Below, one piece after another: positions 57,657-64,000 of a DNA stretch of 64,000 nucleotides. Location: positions 109,386 through 173,385 of the forward strand of contig CAVUOB010000008.1 of NCBI GenBank assembly GCA_963743035.1, given 5' to 3'. The DNA is from PALSA-911 sp963743035. GTDB taxonomy: Bacteria; Pseudomonadota; Alphaproteobacteria; Acetobacterales; Acetobacteraceae. Positions within the stretch are counted from its first letter, which is position 1. Every line of letters begins with the position of its first letter. A program made the position numbers and the translations under genes. The notes beneath the pieces were generated by a model. The model saw only the letters and a list, made by a program, of their open reading frames with translations. It had not been told where the DNA came from and did no database searches.

Positions 57657-57995
57657 CTACTTCACGATCAAGCGGCTCTTGGAGGCATCTTCGTGATATT
57701 CGTCATGGAATTCGTAGGTCCCGGGCTTCAGCGGGCCGATCAGGATGGTCACTTCCTGGCCGGCGGGGATGACTTTCTCCGCCTTGAAATCATCGCTTTC
57801 GAATTCGGCCGGGGTGGCATCGAGGTTCTTGACCAGGAAGCGCACGCGCGTATTGGCGGGGATGGTCAGCTCGGCGGGCGTGAAGTGATGGTCCTTCAGC
57901 GTGAGCGAGAAAACCGGCTCGGCGGCGTGCGCCGGCTGGGCCATCAGCAGGGCGCCGAAGGCGAGGAACGCGGAGGCGGCCAGACGAAGGCGCAT
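57657..57995 (-). CDS. Cupredoxin-domain periplasmic protein (EfeO/P19-like)
   Basis: 112 residues. Signal peptide MRLRLAASAFLAFGALLMAQPAHA, then one cupredoxin fold: FSLTLKDHHFTPAELTIPANTRVRFLVKNLDATPAEFESDDFKAEKVIPAG with the EFES/D pattern of EfeO-type cupredoxins, then GTYEFHDEYHEDASKSRLIVK. A full type-1 copper site (Cys ligand) is absent. The acidic/His residues suggest iron or copper binding for uptake. AGGAGC 6 nt before ATG 57995 sets the start. A Fur-like box sits 55 nt upstream. Confidence 0.82.
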   Translation of the reverse strand: MRLRLAASAFLAFGALLMAQPAHAAEPVFSLTLKDHHFTPAELTIPANTRVRFLVKNLDATPAEFESDDFKAEKVIPAGQEVTILIGPLKPGTYEFHDEYHEDASKSRLIVK

Positions 57996-58049
57996 CGAAT
58001 TGCTCCTGGGTTGAAGGCGCGCGGTGGAATGATCGTTGCGCACCATGCA

Positions 58050-58068
58050 AATGCGAATTACTCGCATC
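58050..58068 (-). promoter_or_regulatory. Fur-like box upstream of the cupredoxin gene
   Basis: AATGCGAATTACTCGCATC is a near-palindrome (arms ATGCGA and TCGCAT) resembling the GCGAAT-type Fur boxes of Alphaproteobacteria. It is placed 55-73 nt before the start codon, suitable for iron repression. Confidence 0.4.
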
Positions 58069-58211
58069 AATGCCGCCTTAGTATCGTCTGGAATCGGCAC
58101 CGTCAATAGCCGCGCCGGCACCGGGCGGCCCGGGACAGCGGGCGGATTCGCACGCCGAATCAAGCCCGAAGGCGCGGGGTAGGGGCGGGCAGGGCGCCGA
58201 TGCGGGTGCGA

Positions 58212-59873
58212 TCAGCTGTCCGACGGAAACCGAAAGATATGGCTCGGCTCGTCGGTGAATTCGCGCATGCCGCGCAGCCGCGCGGTCATCGCCTCGACAT
58301 AGGGCGCCGTCGCGCAGAGCTGCTCGAAATGCCGCTCGTTCAGGCTCAGCCCGGCGCGCCGGCACAAGGCGGCGATTTCGTCGCGCCGGGCCTGGCCGAT
58401 CTCGGCGCGGGCCGGCTCGGGCACCGGCGGCAGGGCGGCGGAGAAGCTGGCATGCGGATCGAGGAGCGGGCGGCGGGCGCGCCAGGGCGTCGCCCGCTCA
58501 TAGGCCTGGGCCACGCGCAGCACCGTCGCATCGTCGAACGGCCGGCCGACGACCTGCATGGACAGCGGCAGGCCGTCCGGCGTGAAGCCGATGCATTGCG
58601 CGAGCGCCGGCCCGCCGGTGACGTTGAACGGCGTGGTCAGTGACGACCCCTTGCTCCAGAAATCGATCGCGCGCGGCACCTCCAGCCGCGGCGCCGGTCC
58701 CGGCGCGGCGGTGACCAGCACGTCGTATTTCGCATAGAGCGGCGCCATCTCCGCGATCATCCTCCGCCGCTGGCGCGAGGACTGCATGTAGTCGGCGCCG
58801 GTCATGAACAGCGCGCCCAGCGAGCGGCCGAGGAAATCCTCCCCGAAATCGGCCAGCCGCGTGCGCAGCGCCGGCTCGTGCACGGCGTAGACCTCGCTCT
58901 CGGCGCCCACCAGCTTCACGTCGTAATAGTCCTGCGCCGGCCGGATCTCGGCGTCTTCCAGTAACGCCCCTAATCCGCGCAGGACATCGAGCGCCGCGTC
59001 CATCGCCGCGACGACGACGGGCGGCACCTTCACGTCGTCGGCGTAGAGCTTTCGCAACACGCCGATGCGCATGCCCCGGATCCCCGCATGCAAGCCGGCA
59101 CGGTAGTCAGGCACGGCCCGGTCCGCGCTCGCGGGGTCGGCCTTGTCGTGCCCGGCGATGGCCTGCAGCAGGATGGCATTGTCCTCCACGGTCCAGGTCA
59201 TCGGCCCGGCGTGGTCGTAGGTGAAGGAATTGGTCATCACGCCGGCGCAGCTCACCAGCCCGTAGGTCGGCTTCAGCCCGACCAGGCCGCACAGCGCGGC
59301 CGGGTTGCGGATCGAGCCGCCGGTATCGGAGCCGAGCGAGGCCATCATGAGCCCGGCCGCCACCCCGGCGCCGGAGCCGCTGGACGATCCGCCGGTGAAA
59401 TGCTCGCGGTTCCACGGATTGCGCGCCGGCGGCCAGGGCAGGTCGAAGGACGGGCCGCCATGGGCGAATTCGTGCGTGGAGAGCTTGCCCAGCAGCACAG
59501 CGCCGGCTTCGCGCAGCCTGGTCACCGTCGTCGCGTCGAAATCGGACACGTATTGCTCGCGCGTGCGGGAATGGCCGGTCGTGCGGATGCCGGCGGTGCA
59601 ATAGATGTCCTTCAGCGCGTACGGGATGCCGTGCATCTTCCCGCGATAGCCGCCCGCCATAATCTCCGCCTCGGCTGCCCGCGCATGTTCGAGCGCGAGA
59701 TCGGCGGTCACCAGCAGATAGGCATTGATCTGCGGGTCGATCGCCTCGATCCGGTCGAGCAGGGCCCGGGTCAGCTCGACGGGCGAGATCTGGCGGCGTT
59801 CGATCAGCCCCGCCGCTTCGGTGATGGACAGAAAAGGAAGGTCGGTGGCCTGGCTTGCGGCGTCATCGGGCAT
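58212..59873 (-). CDS. Amidase (amidase signature family)
   Basis: 553 residues, GatA/AtzF-like hydrolase of C-N bonds. Catalytic Lys in GIPYALKDIYCTAG near residue 88, the glycine/serine region HFTGGSSSGSGAGVAAG with cis-Ser near 164, and nucleophile Ser in GSDTGGSIRNPAALCGLVGLKPTYG near 190. The tail of about 100 residues after the core is family-variable. Divergent from the ABC transporter/flavoprotein set, sharing an AT-rich 406-nt region. A role in breaking an imported amide or ureido compound for nitrogen is plausible. The exact substrate cannot be read. Confidence 0.87.
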   Translation of the reverse strand: MPDDAASQATDLPFLSITEAAGLIERRQISPVELTRALLDRIEAIDPQINAYLLVTADLALEHARAAEAEIMAGGYRGKMHGIPYALKDIYCTAGIRTTGHSRTREQYVSDFDATTVTRLREAGAVLLGKLSTHEFAHGGPSFDLPWPPARNPWNREHFTGGSSSGSGAGVAAGLMMASLGSDTGGSIRNPAALCGLVGLKPTYGLVSCAGVMTNSFTYDHAGPMTWTVEDNAILLQAIAGHDKADPASADRAVPDYRAGLHAGIRGMRIGVLRKLYADDVKVPPVVVAAMDAALDVLRGLGALLEDAEIRPAQDYYDVKLVGAESEVYAVHEPALRTRLADFGEDFLGRSLGALFMTGADYMQSSRQRRRMIAEMAPLYAKYDVLVTAAPGPAPRLEVPRAIDFWSKGSSLTTPFNVTGGPALAQCIGFTPDGLPLSMQVVGRPFDDATVLRVAQAYERATPWRARRPLLDPHASFSAALPPVPEPARAEIGQARRDEIAALCRRAGLSLNERHFEQLCATAPYVEAMTARLRGMREFTDEPSHIFRFPSDS

Positions 59874-60279
59874 CGATCGGGTCCTATGTTGGGACGGACA
59901 GGCGGGGACAGCCTATCCGCCACACCAAGATCCGTGCCAGCGACGGCGAATAGAGTGGCGCGCAATGGATCGGGGCGGCCGGGAGCCCTGGAGCCAAATG
60001 CGGGCATGATGAACAGGCAATCACTGCCCTTTCCGATCTGCGTGAAAATGATCGAATTATGATCAATTCCCATTCTTTCCAATAGTTAATGCAATATATA
60101 TAGGCAAAAGACCATAATATAGGCTGAATGATCCGTCCTTCTTTGCCAATCCATCCCCGACATCGCCGCGTCCTGGCAAATCTCCCCTGGATCATCGCTC
60201 CCGCGCCGCTCCTGGCATCGTTTTTGCTGCAATGCACAAGTCAGGAAATTCACAGCGCGGTTGCAGCAGGGAGTGAACG
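59874..60279. other. AT-rich divergent control region
   Basis: No gene seen. Between about 60020 and 60135 the base composition drops sharply to AT-rich (TTAATGCAATATATATAGGC and similar), with the inverted repeat GAATTATGATCAATTC at 60053-60068. A sigma-54 site follows at 60212. Likely holds promoters and activator sites for both the amidase and the transporter operon. Confidence 0.6.
60212..60228 (+). promoter_or_regulatory. Sigma-54 promoter of the ABC transporter operon
   Basis: CTGGCATCGTTTTTGCT matches YTGGCACGRNNNTTGCW except at two positions, with the required GG-N10-GC spacing (GG 60214-60215, GC 60226-60227). It is 52 nt upstream of the ATG at 60280. Fits nitrogen-controlled expression. 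Confidence 0.6.
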
Positions 60280-61608
60280 ATGTCGAGCAGGGACAAGGCG
60301 GGTGGAACGGTCATATCGCCCCGTGGGCGCGGGACGCTATCGCGCCGGGGATTGCTGAAGGGTGCTGCGGCGGCCGGCGGGCTCGCCGCCGGGTCCGGCG
60401 CGCTGACCGGATTTCCCACCATCTGGGCGCAGAACATCAAGGACGTGGTGCTGCACCATTCGGGGCCGCCGGTCACCGCCATCCCGCAGATCGCCGAACA
60501 GGCGACCAAGGACCTCGGCTTCACCGTGCAGATGCAGGCCACGGAGAACGCCGACCTGCTGAACCGCCTGCTGTCGCAATCCAGCTCCATCGACTGCGCC
60601 GATATCAGCCTGGTCTACATGCGCTACCTGATCGGGCGGAACGTGCTGCAGGCCATCCCGCTCAGCAAGTTCAAATACTGGGACAAGACGCTGCCGCTGT
60701 TCACCAAGGGTGAATACGCCGACGGCCGCAAGGCGCCGCAGCAGGGCATCACGCCGACGATGATCCTGTACGCGACCGATGCGACCGGGCAGAAGGTCAC
60801 CACCGGCGCGCCGACGGAATGGGTGACCGGCATCCCGACCGTCACCAACGGCGACACGCTCGGCGTGCGCCCGGACCTGACGGGGCGGCCGGTCTCCAGC
60901 TGGGGCGATCTGCTCAGCCCCGAATTCAAGGGCCGCGCGGCACTGCAGGACAACCCGACGATCGGCATCATCGACGTGGCGATGGCGATGGAGGCGTCCG
61001 GTCAGATCAAATACGCCAACAAGGGGAACATGACCAAGCCGGAGATCGACAAGACCATCGAGACGATGATGGATCTGAAGAAATCCGGCCAGTTCCGCTC
61101 GTTCTGGACCTCCTTCGATCAGTCGGTGAACCTGATGGCCTCCGGCGAGGTGGTGATCCAGTCGATGTGGTCCCCCGCGGTCGCCGCGGTGCGCTCGCGC
61201 GGCATCGCCTGCACGTTCCAGCCGCTGAAGGAAGGCTATCGCGGCTGGGGCTACACGCTCGGCGCAATGAAACATCTCGATGGGCTGAAGCTCGACTGCT
61301 TCAACGAATACATGAACTGGTACACCAGCGGCTTCCAGGGCGCCTTCATCGCGCGCCAGGGCTATTATTCCGCGCAGCCGGAGAACGCCCGCAAATTCCT
61401 CACCGAGGCCGAGTGGGATTACTGGTACGCCGGCAAGCCCGCCACTACCGACATCCTCAGCCCGTTCGGCAAGGTCATGGAAAAGGCCGGCAATGTCCGC
61501 GACGGCGGCTCCTACACCGAGCGCCTCGGCAACATCGCGGTGTGGAACTCGGTGATGGACGAGGACCGCTACCTCACGCGCAGGTGGAACGAGTTCATCA
61601 CGTCGTGA
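60280..61608 (+). CDS. Polyamine-type ABC transporter substrate-binding protein
   Basis: 442 residues, PotD-like type II binding protein. Tat signal GTLSRRGLLKGAAAAGGLAAGSG at about 18-42. The mature part has SWGDLLSPEFKGRAALQDNPTIGIIDVAMAMEASGQ near 208 and FWTSFDQSVNLMASGEVVIQSMWSPAVAAVRSRG near 275, typical of the spermidine/putrescine group. GGGAG lies 6 nt before ATG 60280. First gene of an operon with a flavin monooxygenase and two permeases. The ligand need not be a polyamine. Confidence 0.9.
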   Translation: MSSRDKAGGTVISPRGRGTLSRRGLLKGAAAAGGLAAGSGALTGFPTIWAQNIKDVVLHHSGPPVTAIPQIAEQATKDLGFTVQMQATENADLLNRLLSQSSSIDCADISLVYMRYLIGRNVLQAIPLSKFKYWDKTLPLFTKGEYADGRKAPQQGITPTMILYATDATGQKVTTGAPTEWVTGIPTVTNGDTLGVRPDLTGRPVSSWGDLLSPEFKGRAALQDNPTIGIIDVAMAMEASGQIKYANKGNMTKPEIDKTIETMMDLKKSGQFRSFWTSFDQSVNLMASGEVVIQSMWSPAVAAVRSRGIACTFQPLKEGYRGWGYTLGAMKHLDGLKLDCFNEYMNWYTSGFQGAFIARQGYYSAQPENARKFLTEAEWDYWYAGKPATTDILSPFGKVMEKAGNVRDGGSYTERLGNIAVWNSVMDEDRYLTRRWNEFITS

Positions 61609-61656
61609 AGCCGCATTGATTTCTGCCAGTCCGACCATCTCCAGGGAGCCTTGACC

Positions 61657-62741
61657 ATGCAACTCGGCGTCTTCATTCCGATCGGCAACAATGGCTGGCT
61701 GATCTCCACCACCTCGCCGCAATACAAGCCGAGCTTCGACCTCAACCGCACGATCGTGGAAAAGGCCGAGGCGTTCGGTTTCGATTTCGCGCTGTCGATG
61801 ATCAAGCTGCACGGCTTCGGCGGCGAATCGCGGTTCTGGGACTACAACCTGGAATCCTTCACGCTGATGGCCGGCCTCGCCGCGGTCACCACGCGCATCC
61901 AACTCTTTGCCACCTGCGCTGTGCTGACCATGCCGCCGCCGATCACCGCGCGCATGGCGGCGACGATCGACAGCATCTCCCACGGCCGGTTCGGCGTGAA
62001 CATCATCTCCGGCTGGCAGCGGCGGGAATACACCCAGATGGGCATCTGGCCCGGCGCCGATCACTACCGGCGCCGCTACGATTACTGCGCCGAATACGTC
62101 ACTGTGATGCGCGAGCTGTGGGAGACCGGGAAGTCCGACTTCAAGGGCGATTTCTTCCAGATGGACGATTGCCAATGCCTGCCGATGCCGACGGCGAGGA
62201 TCCCGATCATCTGCGCGGCGCAGAGCGATGCCGGCACCCGCTACGCCGCGAAATACGCCGACTATAATTTCTGCGCCAGTTTCGGCGAAAATCAGCCCAA
62301 GGCCGTGGAAGCCAGCGTCGCCCGCCTGGTGGCCGCCACCCAGGAGACGGGGCGCGATTGCGGCGCGCTGATCCTGACCATGATCATTGCCGATGAAACC
62401 GACGCCGCCGCGCAGGCAAAATGGGAACACTACAAGGCCGGCACCGATCTTGCGGCTCTGGCCTATCGCGACGCCCAGGCGGAGGACGACCCGAGCCAGG
62501 ATCCGTTCGCCCAGCCCAACCGGCGCAAGATCCTCGGCACCAACAAGCTGCCGACCAACCAGGGCGTGCTGGTGGGTTCCTATGCCTCGGTCGCGCGGAT
62601 GCTGGACGAGCTGGCGGAAGTGCCGGGCGTGCGCGGCGTGATGATGACCTTCGATGACTTCGTCATCGGCATGGAGCAGTTCGGTACCCGGGTGATGCCG
62701 CTGATGCGCAGCCGGAAACCGCCAGGCTGGCGGCGGATTGA
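61657..62741 (+). CDS. RutA-like LLM-class flavin-dependent monooxygenase, probable -1 frameshift near C-terminus
   Basis: Luciferase-like FMN monooxygenase closest to pyrimidine monooxygenase RutA. MQLGVFIPIGNNGWLIS at the start, YKPSFDLNRTIVEKAEAFGF, FDFALSMIKLHGFGGESRFWDYNLESFTLMAGLAAVT and FGVNIISGWQRREYTQMGIWPG follow, then NQGVLVGSYASVARMLDEL and MMTFDDFVIGMEQFG. The frame from ATG 61657 has no stop and stays open to the window end. A natural end (PETARLAAD then TGA 62739-62741) lies one frame away, reached if one G is missing in CGGGAA at about 62713. Likely oxidises a ring or amide nitrogen compound brought in by the flanking transporter. Confidence 0.85.
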
Positions 62742-62782
62742 CACCGGCGGCGCAGCGCCCGGAAAGGCAGGAGATACCCCCG

Positions 62783-63715
62783 ATGAACGCGCCAGGCACG
62801 GCAACATCGTTGCAGACGATCCCGGCCCCCCGGCGAAGGATGGCGCTGCCGTCGCTGCGGCTTCGCCCCTGGCTGGTGTCCTGGATGCAGGTGGCGCCGC
62901 TGGCGATCATCCTGCTGGTGCTGTTCGCCCTGCCGACCTTCCTGTTCCTGGCGGTCAGCTTCTTCGATTACGATCGCGTGGGCATCTATCCCGCCTTCAT
63001 CCTGGACAACTACAAGGAACTGCTGACGACGCCGGCGACCTACCGGGTGTATCTCAGCTCGCTGAAATTCGCCGTGATCGTCTGGGCGATCACGTTGTTC
63101 CTTGGTTTCAACATCGCCTATTTCCTGGTGTTCCACATCCGCAGCGCCACGATGCGCATCGTGTTCTTCCTGCTCTGCGCGATCCCGTTCTGGACCTCCG
63201 GCATCATCCGCACGATTGCCTGGATACCGTTCCTCGGCAGGAACGGTGCCTTCAACCAGTTGCTGATGGATCTGCACATCACCTCCCAGCCGCTGGAATT
63301 CCTGCTGTTCTCCGATTTCGCTGTCATCATCACCTACGTGCATCTGTTCACCCTGCTGATGATCGGCCCGATCGCCAATTCGCTCGGCAAGATCGACCCG
63401 GCACTGATGGAAGCGGCGCGCGATGCCGGCGCCAGCCGCTGGCAGACCATGGTGAACGTCGTCATTCCCCTGTCCAAGACCGGCATCGCGCTCGGCTCGA
63501 TCTTGGTGTTCACCCAGGTCATGGGCGATTATTTCGTCGTCCGGCAGATGAGCGGCGGACAGAGCGCCTCGATCGTCTCTGCCCTGTCCACCGAGATCCA
63601 GGCCATGCAGTACCCCCCGGCCTCGGCGAACGCGATGATCCTGGTGGTCTTCGTCGCCATCCTGGTGGCCGGCATGATGCGGGTGGTCGATGTGCGCAAG
63701 GAGCTGGTGAAATGA
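62783..63715 (+). CDS. Polyamine-type ABC transporter permease (PotB-like)
   Basis: 310 residues with six hydrophobic segments. First TM at about 33-55 (VAPLAIILLVLFALPTFLFLAVSFF), periplasmic loop, then the EAA loop PALMEAARDAGASRWQTMVNVVIPLSKTG near residue 212 that contacts the ATPase. GGAG 9 nt before ATG 62783 sets the start. A longer TTG frame at 62738 is less likely. It overlaps the next permease by ATGA. Confidence 0.93.
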   Translation: MNAPGTATSLQTIPAPRRRMALPSLRLRPWLVSWMQVAPLAIILLVLFALPTFLFLAVSFFDYDRVGIYPAFILDNYKELLTTPATYRVYLSSLKFAVIVWAITLFLGFNIAYFLVFHIRSATMRIVFFLLCAIPFWTSGIIRTIAWIPFLGRNGAFNQLLMDLHITSQPLEFLLFSDFAVIITYVHLFTLLMIGPIANSLGKIDPALMEAARDAGASRWQTMVNVVIPLSKTGIALGSILVFTQVMGDYFVVRQMSGGQSASIVSALSTEIQAMQYPPASANAMILVVFVAILVAGMMRVVDVRKELVK

Positions 63716-64000
63716 GCCGGACCCACGAGAAGCGTCCCTGGACGTTCTACGCGCTCGGCAGTCTGTTCGGCCTGTTCCTGCTGTTCCTGTATGGGCCGAT
63801 GCTGGTGATCTACGTGCTCTCGTTCCAGGGCCCGGACGGCGGCGTGACCTTCCCGATGGTCGGCACCTCGCTCGGCTGGTTCCGCAACATCGTCGAGCCT
63901 GGGCAGATGGCGAACATCCCGGTGTCGTTCAGCCGGTCGCTGGAACTGGCGCTGCTGGTCAGCGTCATCACGGTGGCGATCTCGGTCGCCGCCGGGCTCG
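63712..64000 (+). CDS. Polyamine-type ABC transporter permease (PotC-like), 3' truncated by window edge
   Basis: 96 codons visible. TM1 FYALGSLFGLFLLFLYGPMLVIYVLSF at about 11-37, then GPDGGVTFPMVGTSLGWFRNIVEPG, typical of PotC, and the start of TM2 with SLELALLVSVITVAISVAAGL. The ATG overlaps the PotB-like stop. The rest of the protein and presumably the ATPase lie beyond the right edge. It happens to share the reading frame of the RutA-like gene. Confidence 0.9.
   Translation, partial: MSRTHEKRPWTFYALGSLFGLFLLFLYGPMLVIYVLSFQGPDGGVTFPMVGTSLGWFRNIVEPGQMANIPVSFSRSLELALLVSVITVAISVAAGL

Noticed and set aside
60337..62910. Antisense open frame of 857 codons opposite the binding protein and RutA-like gene
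   Set aside because: Same codon-bias artefact; the plus strand encodes clear PotD-like and RutA-like proteins.

Overview
The window is about 64 kb of GC-rich DNA with third-position G/C-dominated codon use. The gene content and order point to an alphaproteobacterium of the Rhodospirillales, most likely Acetobacteraceae: leuA-mreBCD-mrdA-rodA, rpmH-rnpA-yidD-yidC-engB-argB, waaA-lpxK-lpxL, lptCAB-rpoN-hpf, thrS-infC and rlmH-gpmI-envC-ctpA-rppH. There is no rRNA operon, so the genus assignment is inference. No prophage, CRISPR array, transposase or integrase is visible. Almost everything is core chromosome.

Layout. 1-7942: end of leuA, a small lipoprotein, then the rod-shape operon mreB-mreC-mreD-mrdA-rodA and a DUF3293 gene without a normal start codon. 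7939-10941 (minus): tam, a mercuric-reductase-like flavoprotein and a TVP38/TMEM64 membrane protein. 11078-15501: strong promoter and the rpmH-rnpA-yidD-yidC-engB-argB cluster. 15532-19414: lipid A/Kdo genes (DUF374 acyltransferase, waaA, lpxK, lpxL). 19584-27670 (minus): GST, gltB, gltD and an NDUFA9-like protein, followed by tRNA-Leu(CAG) and rnd. 28795-34703: kdsD, lptC, lptA, lptB, rpoN, hpf. 34850-39960: CoA transferase, TPR protein, epimerase, alpha/beta hydrolase, glycosyltransferase. 40065-42745: thrS and infC (ATA start). 42966-46714: dienelactone hydrolase, DUF4169, a branched-chain-type binding protein, GST, rlmH. 46797-53177: gpmI, envC, ctpA, YibQ-like deacetylase, rppH. 53418-57995 (minus): a metal-linked group of DyP peroxidase (EfeB-like), secreted beta-propeller, OprB-like porin and cupredoxin, with Zur-like and Fur-like boxes. 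58212-64000: an amidase divergent from a polyamine-type ABC transporter with an embedded RutA-like flavin monooxygenase, preceded by a good sigma-54 promoter.

Two features stand out. First, many genes that should be intact (gltB, gltD, lpxK, lptA, an NDUFA9-like gene, an epimerase, a hydrolase, a porin) carry frameshifts. All seven genes with one frameshift outside gltB are +1, and most have the form of an extra G or C at a wobble position (NNGC where NNG or NNC would do). gltB alone has about a dozen. This looks more like two alleles merged in a consensus than like decay. Second, four large nested-palindrome elements of about 215-250 bp fill intergenic gaps exactly from stop codon to stop codon, and one of them appears to have replaced the start of envC.

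Other repeats are small REP-like palindromes with CTCTCCC...GGGAGAG arms, a two-copy structured repeat with compensatory stem changes, and short tandem duplications at gene junctions.
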